Below, one piece after another: positions 1 to 13,447 of a stretch of DNA of 64,000 bases. The notes below the pieces were generated by a model. The model was not told the DNA's origin and did not search any database. It was given only the letters and a program-made list of their open reading frames with translations. Origin of the DNA: Lumbricus rubellus (taxonomy: Eukaryota > Annelida > Clitellata > Crassiclitellata > Lumbricidae); NCBI GenBank assembly GCA_945859605.1, contig OX243820.1:22796450-22860449 (forward strand). Direction: 5' to 3'. The translations under genes were made by a program, and so were the position numbers. Every line of letters starts with the position of its first letter. Position 1 is the first letter of the stretch.

Positions 1-1469
1 AGCTGACCTGGTTGCCGCTAGCAACAAGTGATCCATCGTTAATTAATGAATCAACTCTGAAAACGGTTATTTATTCTGTTTAAATTAAAATCTTCATGCT
101 ATCATTTCCGCGTTTTGTGAATTTTTTTAGCAATACCTCTCTCGACGCAAAGCTAAGAGCAGCATAAATATTATTTAATTCTACACTATCTTAATCTATG
201 GTCGAGCGCGCCAGTGTTTATTAATAGTGCGCATTTTTATTGGTTTTTGAAAGTTATTTAACGTATATTTTGCAAATAAAGATCAGAAATAATAAAAGTG
301 AAAAGTGAAGTTACTCTATAATAGAAAGGTTTATAAAGAGGGAGCATCGAATTTGCTTGCATTTGCATGTACAAGATAAACAACATGAAAGTTAGCACAA
401 ATTATAGGGACAGTGCATTTAATTCGATTAACTCTAGTTTGTATTTCGGCATAATTAAATCCAACAACTGTCTCAAAGAGAAATCGGCAGTTTAGTCTGT
501 TTAGAGCTAAAAAGGCAATAAGGTAATTGCTACTTTCTAGTAGACCAGTTTCCAAATGGTCCTGCAACGAACGTTAAGCTAGGATATAAAACGTATAGCG
601 GGTGCACGAGTACGCTCAGGAACCTGCGTTGCCCGTGCCCAATCTGAACGGGTACCCAACAGTTCGTCAATCCGTCACTGGGCAGATAAGACAGCCTCCT
701 AATTTTTTTATTGATTCCTAGAGACTTGTTAAATTTAGTAATATGTGTGAGACACTGATCGACTGTTGGCGGCCAGTACAAGTTGCAGAGTAGGGTGTGT
801 GTGGAAAAGCACATTTCCAGAGAGCACAATGTTCTGGCATGGACCCTTATTTATCCACTGCTGTCTGTGGGTTTAGCCTGCCACCCGGAGACAGGTTTCT
901 GTACATAGGTGTGGAATGGTGGCTCACTCCTCTCGTGCCCCTCTTTTTATGCTGGCGTCCTGCCCTCAGACCACATGCTAACTGTTCAAAATTATTTCTA
1001 GAAGACGTCTTGACAGCCTTTGTTGCTAAACGTTGTTAAACTTAGGATTAAAACCACGCACATGCATGCATGCACACACATGGTGGATTGCTACAACATA
1101 GTGATCGTCTTGAAATACTATTGCCCTCACTTATGCAATCTTGGATCCTCAATTGCGACTACCATGCATACCTTGGCTTTACAGGGAGTGGCAGCCAGCA
1201 GCCTGTTAAGCTGTTAGACCATGATCAAGCAATTGGCATCATGTTTAAAGTATCATACTTCAGAATTGACCCGGTATTGAGTATTGATGCAATCATTCAA
1301 GCGTGTACCCGGGCTTTTGGATACCGTACTCAATGCTCATTATATTAGAATTTCAATTTATTCGCTTCAGAATTGTCATGTTGTGTTTTTCTAGTACTAT
1401 TTAATGAAAGTGTTAAGTAGAGTTGCCATGTAGCACATTGTAGCTATTTGTGAATTCTGTGTTTTGTAG
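1..1469. other. Sequence upstream of POT1, no gene recognised
   Basis: A+T-rich sequence with only short shadow ORFs on both strands. None resembles a known family and none is bounded by convincing splice sites. The POT1 promoter and any 5' untranslated exon should lie here, because the first coding exon begins at the ATG directly after a TAG that could be a splice acceptor (gttttgtag). I see no clear TATA box or CpG island. Confidence 0.4.
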
Positions 1470-4400
1470 ATGGCATCCATTGTTACTCTGGAAAGTATTG
1501 AAGAATTGGAAAATACGTTGAATGTTCATCTGGGTCTAACTCAATTGCAAATCCACGATATAGAAGTCAATAGTGATACCACCAAATTATTTCTGCAGGT
1601 ATTTGTTTTTGATATTAAGAAAAAAAATTATGTGTGTTTACGTTATACAAGAGTTTTTTGTATGTAACAATGTTGACTTTGACTTTGCAGCGTTGTCTAT
1701 GTGCACGAATTTGCGCTGACAAGTATTTTTATGTGAACCTAAAGCGCAAGTCCCAGATGTTGTTTAGTTGTTACTATGAAAGTAGCACTTGATTCTTCAA
1801 ACAGGTGATACTGTAGTTCCAACTATTTGTAATCTGACTTTCATCAGACTTGTATCCAGTTGAACTGTGGAGTAAAAGTATGAGCCTAAATATACATTTA
1901 CCATGAGGGTAATTCCATTACAGGATTGAGCCTAGTCTAACATAATAATTATATCACCTATTTTATCTCTTTTCCAATTAAATTGACTTAAATTATTGTT
2001 TTGGCTCTAAATCTATTATTTAAATTCACTTACATGGGTTGTATTATTATTGTTTACAATTCTGATTAACTTTCAGTCTGAAATGTTTGACTAACAAACA
2101 ATGGTAACCTATTCAGTGACCAAATTCCAGTGCCTGAGAGGTTAAAAAAGTGCAATCCTTCGTGTGCTCTATTTTACAGGGTCGAATTAAATACATTGGT
2201 GAGATAGTGAAACATGTAAAGGCTCCGCTGTTTTACAGGAAATTTACAATTGAAGAAGGTGAGTTCAGCCTATCATCCGCATTTTAGACAAATGTCTATT
2301 ATTACATAGCAGCATGATTATAAATATTAAAATATATATGATGGTCTTACTAATTATCCATAAGTTTGAAAAAGATGGGCTCATTGTGACAGGCATTATA
2401 AATATCTCTAGTTATGTGTCTTGTACTGTACATGACTAGGGGTGATAAACTTTCGTTAAAATATAGTACTTGAATCCATTATGAGAGTATGCTCGACGAT
2501 TGCTCGTTTACCTGTATAAAAGTGTAAAGCCATACGTTATTTAATTGAAATGCTTAAATATTATTTTGTTGTCTTTCCAATTTCTGCTCAGCGTTTGTTA
2601 CCGTTTTGTCAGTGAGCATTATTAGTTGAATAAATTAATCAACTTAAATGTTTTATTTGTTATTTTGTCACGTTGACAAGTAAAAAGTGATGAGCGGTCA
2701 TATTTTTTCAAAGATGTGGAATGTGGATGGTTTCTTTGTACAAACTGAGACTGAGAGTAGTGTTAAACTAAAAGATTGAAGATGTTGTAGTAATAAAGAG
2801 AAATATTATGTTTTATTGTTGTGATGGACTAAGTGTTGAGACTAATTAACTAACTTGTTTTGAGGCACGCTTTATATTTAAAACTTAGGATTTTAGTTGA
2901 ACTGCTTAATTATTGCATTTTGATATTGTTGTCTTGCTTTGTTGGGAACAGTAATGGGAATGATTTCAGAGCTGAATTGGACAGATGTGGTGTAAATGGT
3001 ACAAATGGGAACAGCTATTTATTGAAATTATTCATCTCATGCTGATCAATACACTGGTCTCAAAACACATTAATATTCCCTTTCCACTCTGCATATCTTT
3101 TACACTGAGATTCTGTTAATCTGTAGATGGCTCTATATAGTGAGCCAGTTTATTTTTTTAGTAATCGGACTTTAATGTAATTTATTTAAAATTCTGATCA
3201 ACTGCTTTTGCTGTATAGGACTGGGTTGTATTTTAGATGAAACTTGTGACCAGATGAACCTTATGTTGACAGTGGAAGAGAAATCGGCCGAGCAGTATCA
3301 GGTTTTGAAAGGTGACACAATAGGAAAAGGAGTAGGTTTAGCCGGATATTTTGTCTAAGTAGTGGTTTCCTAAACATAAGCACCCATTTAATTAGCTAAT
3401 TTGGACCCGGTAGAGTAGTGGATAACAGGCTTGTTTAGGGAGAGAGAGGTAGCGAATTGTTGGGCAGACGTGCTTTGTAGGCTGCTATTAGCGCTGATTA
3501 TTGCAGGCTGTCTGTTCTTTTAATATTTATAGTTAAGATTTGTGTATTCTGTGCTCTGAGTTCTTGTGAATTGTTTAAACTGCGTAATTGGGCACTGTAA
3601 CCGGTTGCGTTCTGTCAACAGGATTGTTGAATAAAAAAATTATTATTATTTTATTATTTGTGGCCTTTTTGTTTCTGATATTCATCATATCTCACAATTT
3701 ATATGCACATGAGGCACGTAAATATGTTAAAGTCTTTAAGAATGCAATAACTTTTACGGATGTTGCTTTTTCACTAGGCTTACTGTTACATGCTATCTTG
3801 GTCAGGCGCAACACAACAATTAAGTGATTTTTGATGTAAAAGGCGTCATCTATAATCTGTAGGTCTGTCTCTTCCAAAATATGCACACCAGTACTTGCTA
3901 AAAGCTGAGTGCTCTGTGCAACTCACGTCTGTGCGAAAGTACAGATACACCATATTTGTGTGTACAGGATTGTGTATGATATTTATATGTTGTAGGATTT
4001 GCTGGTGGTTGTCAATGCGAGGATTGAACTGGATCCGTTGTTCCCAACTCACGGTGGAGCCCATATTTACCAAGCTATTGTCAATCTGTCATCTCCCGAT
4101 TGCAAGGTCTTGGTTAGTGCAACAACCATGCAATGCATTGCTGCATAGTCTGCATTAATAGACATTTCTGTTTTAAATTTAAGCTCACGAAGTGCAGCAC
4201 ATTGACGTCATTACTGCTAGCTAATAATTAATTGGTGTACAACAATGCTGAAATGCATATATAGTCATGAGACGTGAGTTGCACAGAGCACTCGGCTTGT
4301 ATGCGAATTTTGGTTGAGACAGACGGACGAGCGCACATACAGATTGGGTTTTGTATCATTAAATGCAAACTAAGGAAACTATGAAAAACATTTAAATAAA

Positions 4401-7400
4401 CTAAATGACAATATTGCAACAATGTTTAAACTGAAAATGTTATAGTTCTGTTTAAATGGGTTTAATAAATAGAACTAAAATTGATTGTTGTAACTTACTA
4501 GGAGCATTTACTTTGATTAATTGAACTTTTAAAACGGTACCACATTTACTTTAAGAGTAATTTGATTTTATTCTCTCTTTGATATAACAGTTGTTGAAGG
4601 GAAGTCATGATGGTTCTTGCAAAAGCAGAAAACATCCGGAGAAAGTATCTGCTGCTTCGACTGTCAATAGTCGGATCGTCGTTCCCAATGCTAAAAGCCA
4701 GGTAATCATATTAATTAGCCTTAAAATCTGGTTTCTGATTTCTGTGTGATTCACTTGTTAGACTCTTCTAGAGAGATCAAGAATCTTGAGGATGCTGCTA
4801 AAATAGTTTGTGTACATGGCAAGTAGTTGAGCGATGTAAAGTGAAGGAAAAAATTGATTGTAATGTCAAAGAGTCTCTGCTGACTAATCTTTACGTGATC
4901 TTGCATTCTGTATAGCTGCTTGTTCTGCAACTTATGTCAAGCTCTCAGCATTTCATGCAGTTACTGTGATAGTTATTTTGTCAATTTACAGAAAAAGGAG
5001 CCGTATGTTTATGTGAAGATAAACAGTCTCGTCTCTTCAACAACCGTCAATGTCTTTGGTGTCGTCAAATTCGTCAAAGATCCATGCAAAACGCGAGGAC
5101 TAGGTAACTATGTTCACAGTGAACTTCGTCTCCTGGAAACCTTTCTGTTTCTGGATTTCCTTCTTAGTATTAAACTATGTGACTAAATTACTTCATAATT
5201 TAATAAGTAATACAGTGTTTCAAGTGATAGGTTCAGTGCAGAGTGTGAGAAGCTGAATTGCAGGTCACAGTTTAGTGTCTTGCTCACGCGCACACTCATG
5301 TGTGTGTGTGGCTTCTTGGACAAACCAATTGTTCCATTATTGTTGATTAGGTTGACGTTGCCGTATATTGAAAATGAACATTTTTAGCCCTCTTAATTAA
5401 TTGATCAATGCATCCTAATTCGTTCCAAAATTATTTTGCAAAATTAATACTAGGATGAATCAGATCGAAAATTGCTGTTGTGGAATGGGTGCAACTTTGG
5501 AAATCTGAAGCAATGTATTTTGACAACAGTACTCACATTTAAACAGTAGCAGACAAAAAATAACACAGGTCTGGTACCTATGAGTAGCTTGATTTTGAAC
5601 TTGGCATCTGTTAATTTGATTATCTTGATCGTACAAGACAAACATGCTTATGACTGTTATAGTGAAATGCATACTTTCTGGTGATTACGTTACATTGCAT
5701 TTCTATGGAGATGGCTGTTGATGACTAATATTGACTATATATTTATTGTATGGTTCTCTCTGACACAGAGGATTGTGTTTTGCTGTAGATTTTTCAATGG
5801 TCATAACAGTTATGGATGAGTTGGCTAACACGTCTGATGACAAACTGAAATGCGTTCTCTTTGGAAATGTTTCGAAGTTGCCATCCACAAGACCAGGACA
5901 CATCATTCGATTTCACCGACTGAAGGTAGGTCAGCTCTCGGTTGTAGACATAAGATCTAACACATACCGGTACGTAGATGAAATTTTATCTGTTCTGCTA
6001 ATTTGGGTCTGAGTTGTAACAGTTACTTTTGAGTTTGGTTTTTCTGACAATAATCTGACCAATAATGGGAAAAATTATTATATAGATGTTTCTGTTGTTT
6101 TGTTTTCATGATAGATAGCCACTTTTAAGAACGAGCTGCAGGGACAGAATGGTCCAGGATTTTCCTGGGTTGTCTTTGATGGATCGAAAGATGCTCCATT
6201 ATCACCCATCGGAACATCTCATGAAAACAACACAATTACAGAGGAAGATCAGGAAAGGGTAAATATACTTGATTTAATATTAATTTTCAATTTGCTCTTT
6301 AATTTTCAATTTGCTCTTGACTCATTTATGTAGCTCTAAGTGATTGGGTTCTGTCTATGTACAGGAAGTTGATTGCTTTCTTAAATTTCTACCATTCACT
6401 GCTGCAGTAGAAATTGATTGACTGCATCAGGTTGGGCTTGAGATTGTAACCATCCTGGCCAATGCTGCGTTTTGTTCTTATGTGTAGATGTTTTGTATTG
6501 TTCACTATGTGCTATGTTAAAAATAGTTGTAAATAGGCTATTCTGGTAAAGATATTTTTCTAGTTCAGAACTGTTTCTCGCACACGAATTTGTGATCTTT
6601 TTATGACAGTCAATGTGCATTTTAAAACAGCGTCATTCAACCTGTGATTGTATCTTTTACTATAATCAGGTTGAAAAGCTGCTGTATGACTGTTTGACTA
6701 AGGTTAAAGAACCTTGAAAGATGGCCATGTTGGCTACAAATGTGCCCCTGAATTGACTCAGATGAAAAGTTTTGGAGAAGAGACAGCAAAAGTGTAACAC
6801 ATTTGATTTGTGTTACAATATTCACATATGTAGAAATAAAATTGATTCTCGGTACTGTAAATATTTATCACATTGTCAGGCTAGTTTCGGGTGATTCTGC
6901 TTATAACTTGGATTCATGCAGTGTTGTTGCTTTTCAAATGTTGTTGAAGTTTGATGAATGTTGATTCCAGGTGAGACAGTTGCGTCTATGGGCCGCATCG
7001 GAAATGAGTGTGCTGAGTTCAGATCGACATTCGTCTTATTCCTTGTCATGCATCACAACGGGACAGTATTTTGATCTCATCTGCCAGGTGAGCACACATA
7101 GTTCTTCCGGAAGCGTGTTTGATTTGTTGAATTAGTTTTTGAAAGCACTTCAGAAATGTACAGATCTATGCAAAAATGCGCGAATTAGGATAATTACTCA
7201 CTTGCAAACTGAATGCGAGAAATGCTGCACTGGTTCTGATCAAGTGTCTAAGAATTTTTTGTGGTCTTGCTTCAGTAGTCCCAAGACTACTGACCCCAGA
7301 CTACATAGTGCTTGGTATTTTTGTTTATGGCCATGATGCCTGGTTGTCAGTTTGTCTGTAGGTTTGTTGGTCTTGTGCTGCCTTATGATGATGACAATGA

Positions 7401-10400
7401 TGCAGGCACATCACACTTTCCTTATTTAACCGTCTTACTCTATCTATCGTGCCTTTTCTGTTGCTGACCCTGCAACCTGGAATGGGCTCCCTGTGGAACT
7501 ACGTCTAATGCCTCGAGCCTTTGAGACTACGTTCTACTCTGCTCTTAAGACTGTTCTCTTTAGCCGTTGTTGGGTCGGGAGCGCTTCTGAGTAGATATTC
7601 TTGAAGAGGCGCTATATAAATGCCTGAAATGAATGAATGAATGAATGACACACAGACAGGAAATATTTTCATCTCACATTAAGTCATTCTTGTTAGATTT
7701 CATAGAAGTAGTCATCTTATTGCCATTTTAAACTTCCTTGAGGTGCACTAAACAACTAGACAAATGGTTACACATACACGTATGTTTGTATATCTGCATC
7801 TATGTGTATGTACATGCGGTCATTTATATAGCACCTTGCTGTGAAATTGCTTGAAACTTAAGAGTACTGCTCTAAAATGCCATGCATAATATCAGGATAA
7901 AGTAGAATGCCTTATACATGAAATGAAGCAAGGTAGGTAGATATTTATAGAATGGTGGTTATAAGTTGATTGCTGCAATGTGTGCCAACATTACCTGTTT
8001 ACAGTTTTACTAACATTGATTGATGCATGTGTTATTTAGGTTGTTGGAACATGTGTGGTAACAGAAGGCGAATCAGTGCTGCTAAAGGTCTGGGATGGAA
8101 CCCGGGTTAAACTGTGAGTACATTTGGATTTGTTCCTATATATATTGCTCATTAGTTAAATGTGATTCTTCTATAATAGGACAAATCATAGCAGGTCTGG
8201 ACTTTCTATGATACAGCAAAGATTGATGATTTTTATTATTTGATTGATTTCAATTGATTTTTATTATTTGAAAACACGTTTTCAGTTACCATAGTTTATT
8301 GTGATTCTACTATAACAGGACAAATCATAGCAGATCTTGACTTTCTATGATACAGCAAATATTGATGATTTTCAATTGATCCATATTTATAATAATTATG
8401 AAACATACAAGACTGAATATTGTTCTGTTCAAGAGTGCTTTTCCTGCATGTCTCTGAATTTGACAACTTATCAGCAAACAAATTGTTGAGAATGTAGTTT
8501 ATTAAGATTTTCCAGAATGTATTTATATTAATTATCTGTTGTAATTTTAATACTCTCAGACTTCTGGTTCAGTTACAGGGATGGTAGCTAAAACACTTGA
8601 ATCAGTGTGTTCACCTCTATTGATACAGACTGTGGTTTGTCACTCTGGATGAATAAACTTTCTTTGTGGTTCAGAAAACTGTACGAACAGGACATGATGT
8701 GCGGCAATATCAGTTCAAGACTTCGCATTGACGACCAACTCGCAAAGTGTGTAAGCCACTACTTGGTGGATGTGTGGGTGTTTGATGATCACTTTGCCAG
8801 TGCAATGGAAGTCAAGGTTGGACTTTTGATTTGTGAGCTTAAGATTATAACTAAGTAGTGTATACATTGTATTTCAGCACAGCTCACAGTTCAACCTGTG
8901 GTGGCTGTGTGAAATTTGAATTCCATTATCGTGCTGTTTAGTTTGTTGTAAAGTTGCTGTACAATTTCACAAATTACACGATGCAACAGTGAAAATTTAT
9001 ATAGCGCCCCTTCAAGAAGCCTACACAAAGGAACTTTATGCATTTGATGTTGGTTTGTTTCAGCCAGGCGACTTTATAAGACTGCAGAATCTGCACGCGC
9101 TGAGACATAAGCCACGTGCAGAGGAGGAAGTAGATCCAGATTCCGTGAGCGTGGAACTCTGTCTTCACGGCGGCTCCAGCTACGGTCGTCGCCTGACGAT
9201 TCTCGATCCAGCATCGAAGGATGTGAACGAGTTGCGTCAGACGTTGGATCGAGAGCTTGCTGCAGCAGCAGCAGATGATTCCACGGACAGCATCAACCAA
9301 CTGTGGAGCGAGGCATGGTCTGCTCCACTGGACGTTGTTCACTCAAGCGGAAACGCGAATAGATCGATTCCAAACGAGAATGTTGAATGCGTTTCAACGT
9401 CTGACGATCTGGTGGAATTTTTTACGCCTCAATCTCAACCTCAGTCTGTTCGGTCTCCGTGTCAGTTTAACAGAAGAGAAAATACACCTGTCAATGATAT
9501 CGGGTCAGACGCTGTTGCATTTACACGGCATCAGGCAGTTGTTGTTGTTGACAGCAGTAGCAGCAGCAAGGTGTCTGCTCAGAAACGCTCGAATGTCGTT
9601 TCTGATGAACTAACAGTAAAACGCTTAAGACATGATGACAATTCAGCTGGTCATGAAAACGATGTAGACTCACGTGGAAATGAAAACAAGTCTGGTTCAG
9701 AGAAAAATGTTGCTGAACGTGTCAAGAAAACGATGTCTAGCTCTGAAAACACTGTTGCCCAATCTGCGGAGAAAACTTTACTTAGTTCAGAGGGAGACTT
9801 CGCCCTCAATGGGCAAAAAGAATCTGCAGAAAATAGAGCAACGCGTGCTGGAGTGTTGCACTCTTCTCCTCCTTCTCTTGGCTTCACTCGGGACAGATGC
9901 ATGCTTGACACAGCAACAGGTAGTTTGACTGTCATTACCTTACCTGAGGAAATTGTAAAAGCTTTAGTTAATTTCAACTCCTGTTAAACTTTGATTCACA
10001 TTTCTGCATGACCTTGCATGCCTTAAAATGATAGTATTATTAGTAGTAGCAGTTGCAGAAGTGTTGGTGGAGGTGGTAATAGTATGAAATGTGCACTTTA
10101 TGAATTGACAAAATTCTGCCATTTCAGTCATAACTGGACACCATCACATCAAGATAACTGCAGCAAAAGACATACAGCAGCATACACCTCCGTACAAATT
10201 CCGGTTCCAGGGTTATGCCGTGAACTACCAGCCAAAGTCGGAGACAGTTTCCGATTTCCTCCGACTCTACTGCGACCGATGTAAATTCTTGTAAGTAAAC
10301 ATTATTTCCAGTCGTTTATGCCTTGTAACTGAACTAACGGTATGCTGTGGTTTAACGTAAGCAAAACATTTACTGTGTATTGTATCTTATGGTATTAGCA

Positions 10401-13400
10401 TATAGATTGAAGGGAAAAAGAGAGGAAGACCGAGACTGATGTTCTTGTTCAAAGTGCTTCTCCATCTGCAATTCTGTAAATCATTTTGTAATGGAATTGT
10501 GTTATTTTAACTTTGCCAAATTAGTGTAATGTGCATGTAAGTGATTTACTGATGGAGCATTATGCCCTCTATTGACGATCAACGATGTAGGTCATTGCGA
10601 TTAATTAATCTAATCTTATCAATTAAGGCTTGTGACAAAATCCTGCTATTCTGTTCTGCTCTTTGCGAGTTCTAAAACGTTCTTAGCTTATCACAAACTA
10701 TGGATGTTGTTTCCAGGTCATCAATTCCTTGTTCAAATGCTGGAGACCAACTGGAATCCTTAGAATTGTCAGAAACCAGAAGGTATGATTTGTGTGAATT
10801 TGTGCTTTCATAATGAAATAGGAAAAGCATGTTATGGTACACACTTTGCCTATAATTATTTGAATGCAATGTAGTTATGCATCATGGATTGCCATGGCGG
10901 TTGGTGCTTTGAATTTGAACAGCATCCATAGAGTTAAATTGAAGAGGAGCAATTAGGATAAGGTTTGTGGAAAAATAGTTCCATCTTTGAGTGAAATGTC
11001 TGTGTGGAGACAGACTTTATAAATACAGCTTTGATGAGTTTGTGGAAGTTTATTCCAGAGATGAGGAAAGGTTATACGACCTACACCTGATGCAGAGACC
11101 TGCAGGAAGAGTTTTCAGAAGCAGCAGCAACTTTGTGTTTGTGTGTGTTTTAAAAGTCCATTTCTTCGGGTGTGTAAGAGTCTAGCCACTCTAGTGGCTA
11201 GCATGCTGAATAGGTTGAAGGTTCAAATCCTTGACAGGACAGAAATTTATATAAATAAAAGATTTCTACTTCACCTTAGTCAACGCAGCTATGATGTGTG
11301 TGTGTCTGTGTGTGTCTGTGTGTTGATCAAGCTATTCAGTAAGAAGATTGAATGGCAAGGGAAAGGACTAGCCACCCTTGTATGCTAAGGTTAAGAAAAT
11401 AAAAGTTACTAGTACTTTATATCCATGATTGCATCTTAGCTTAAGGTACAGGTCTTCTGTATTCATTTCTAGGCATTCATTAAAATGGATTTATTTCTTC
11501 AGAAACTGTGTCTGTGTATTTTTGGCACAATATTTAATTTTTTTAAACAACATCTGTTCAGTTTGTGTATGATGCTTTATTTGTAGAGTTCCAATCTTCA
11601 AAAGTACCGAGGATGAAATTGATTTCTATTGTTGTCCTGAATGTGGTAAGTTTCTTTATATGATCACACAAATTTTGGTAAAACATGTGTGTTGTGTCTG
11701 TGTTTTAAGCCAGAGAATTTTTCAGCTTTTCTTCATTTTTGGTGGAAGTTATTCTCTTTCAGCTTAAACCGATGGTATTTTATCTTCCTCTCCCTGGTCA
11801 TATAGTCAAATGAAAATTGTTTTAACTGTTAAACCTTTCTTTAGCTGAGATTGTGTTTTACTGAACTGCTTTTCCTTCAAAGACTTTCTGAACAGCAAAA
11901 AATAAAAGAGAAGATATCTAAGAGATAATTAATGTTTGATCAATGATTATTGTGTATGGCAGCCTTGGTGCATGTTGTATTGCTGGTAACTAGATGAACG
12001 TGTCTTCAATATTGTGATGCATGGTGCGATGGCCATAATTTGTAAACAATGTAATGTATTGTCAGGCAATATGCAAATGACAAATGTTACCTCATGCTGA
12101 AATCCAAGAATGGGGGATATGCTGTTTTCTGTATTTTATTATATGCTGTTTATTTGTTTTGGTATGTTGAGTCTTATTTTGCATGTAACCTGTACCTCGA
12201 TATGGCGTGACATCCAGATTATTCAATAAACAAAAATAAATATCATCACTAGTTGATGGGTTTCATAGCAGCAGCAGTACTTGGTTGTATTGTAGATGGT
12301 GATATGGAATATATCTTCATGATGGAATTCATTCTAAATGATGGAACTGGATGGATTCATGTTGGACTGTGGAGACAACAAGCGGTAATTATCACTGATC
12401 GGTTATACGTAATTTATTATCATGCAAATCTGGAGGCTTATGGTTTTTTACTGTGCGGTTATAGCGCTGCTGTATTTTACCGTAGTCTATAGTTTGTGAA
12501 ATTTTCCAAACTGACAGCACATATAAAAGACTTTAAAAGATCCTGTATGTGAAGCAATGATGATCATTTTGCGAGAGGTGCTCTATAAATCTATAGATAT
12601 GATGTGCAATTGTGCATTCATGGGCCTACAAAATACCCCTACATAGTACATAATATTATCATACATACACATGAATGGATGCATTTATACATGGATGCAT
12701 ATTTTTTTATTGACATGCATGATTATTATTTATTTTTCTAACATTGCTATCAGTTTTCTTGAATGTTAGTTTTGGCTGAGATGCTGCAGTCACTGTTACT
12801 GCTGTTCTGTTGTAATGCGATATGTGCATCTGAATTCCGGGAATCTGTGTGGTCACATGTTGCATGCATACCATCAGTTTATCAACCTGAATTAACATCC
12901 ACCAATAAAATGATGACAGTGGCATTAACAAGACTTCTTTCTTATACAATGCAAATTCTCAATGTCTTTGTTTACAAGACTTTTTAGCTAAGCAGTACGT
13001 GGTTGAATTATTGTAGTATATTGTCCGGTATACCTTTCCTCATATATTGATATTCGTTCTTTCGCTGTAGTTTTTTTGTGATAATGGTATAATATTTTGT
13101 TGTCATCCGATGTACCTACATTGGTGGATTTCAAGAGCCTACCAAAGAAAGCTTAAACGTGAGTTCTGATTGTAATAAAATAACTTAATTGTTTTATGTT
13201 CCAGAATAAATTCTTTGGCTGCGGTCCAGTTGACCTCCTTCGAAATCCGAACAGATATCATGAAATCGTAAAGAAGTTGAATGTGATGTGCTTTGGTCGA
13301 AGTGTGATCAGAGACATACAGAATGCTGAAGCTGTAAATCTCGTTTTGGTTGAACCACAAAAGATGGAATGCTGCCTGATGTCATATCGGACGCCATGTG

Positions 13401-13447
13401 GCATTTCATACCAGATGTTTGACACAACCTTTGCTGTCGACTCGTAA
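1470..13447 (+). CDS. POT1: POT1, protection of telomeres protein 1 (17 coding exons)
   Basis: Shelterin subunit that binds the single-stranded telomeric G-overhang. Exons: 1470-1598, 2180-2258, 3219-3301, 3996-4106, 4591-4701, 4992-5103, 5789-5925, 6115-6258, 6971-7087, 8040-8113, 8675-8816, 9064-9919, 10128-10290, 10717-10782, 11587-11645, 12296-12384, 13205-13447. All phases join, giving 2715 nt (904 codons plus TAA). Residues ~172-302 are the POT1 OB1 fold (motifs VNVFGVVKF and IIRFHRLK). Residues ~303-430 are OB2 (YFDLICQ, LLKVWDGT, LHGGSSYGR). Residues ~470-690 are a low-complexity Ser/Asn/Glu linker inside the 856-nt exon. A C-terminal zinc/OB module follows (CDRC 747-750, CPEC 791-794, FILNDGTG, terminal YQMFDTT). 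Human POT1 has 634 residues. The extra length is the first ~170 residues, not recognised but possibly OB-like, plus the long linker. Exon 3 has a weak donor (CAG|gttttg). Identity is very secure from colinear motifs; the first five exons rest on phase and splice-site logic only. Confidence 0.94.
3863..4324. repeat. Inverted repeat flanking POT1 exon 4
   Basis: The left arm at 3902-3930 and the right arm at 4270-4298 are reverse complements at 28 of 29 positions. Weaker similarity extends both arms outward to about 3863 and 4324. The arms sit in introns 3 and 4 and enclose the 111-nt exon 4. They may be two opposed copies of an old repeat. Confidence 0.8.
7441..7652 (+). mobile_element. LINE 3' remnant (CR1/L2-like ORF2 C-terminus and tail) in POT1 intron 9
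   Basis: Translation gives the typical end of a CR1/L2-type ORF2 (WNGLPVELR ... FYSALKTVLF). A 3' tail with GGGAGCGCTTCTGAG, a GCGCTATATAAAT terminus and an (ATGA)n target-like microsatellite follows. It is 5'-truncated and non-coding. Confidence 0.75.
8161..8372 (+). repeat. Imperfect tandem duplication in POT1 intron 10
   Basis: A segment of about 72 bp at 8161-8233 recurs at 8301-8372 (period 140) with a few substitutions. Both copies contain gacaaatcatagcag and ctttctatgatacagcaaa. Non-coding. Confidence 0.75.
8989..9030 (-). mobile_element. LINE 3'-tail fragment beside the POT1 exon 12 acceptor
   Basis: The ATTTATATAGCGCCCC start followed by TTCAAGAAG is the reverse complement of the GGCGCTATATAAAT tail seen at full LINE ends elsewhere in the window. 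It ends about 34 bp before exon 12 of POT1, so a transposon tail forms part of the intron's 3' end. Confidence 0.55.
11165..11260 (+). mobile_element. tRNA-derived SINE-like fragment in POT1 intron 14
   Basis: A polymerase-III-like B box (GGTTCAAATCC) follows a TAGTGGCTAGCATGCTG stretch resembling an A-box/D-arm, then a short A/T tail. No full tRNA cloverleaf is convincing, so a tRNA-derived SINE fragment is more likely than a tRNA gene. Confidence 0.4.

Noticed and set aside
331..1348. Short ORFs upstream of POT1 as small genes
   Set aside because: Overlapping frames on both strands, no family resemblance, no consistent start context or splice sites.
8989..9063. Coding sequence upstream of POT1 exon 12, since the frame stays open
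   Set aside because: The stretch is a LINE-tail fragment followed by a pyrimidine-rich tract and CAG acceptor. The OB2 motif resumes exactly after the acceptor (MEVK/PGDFIRL).
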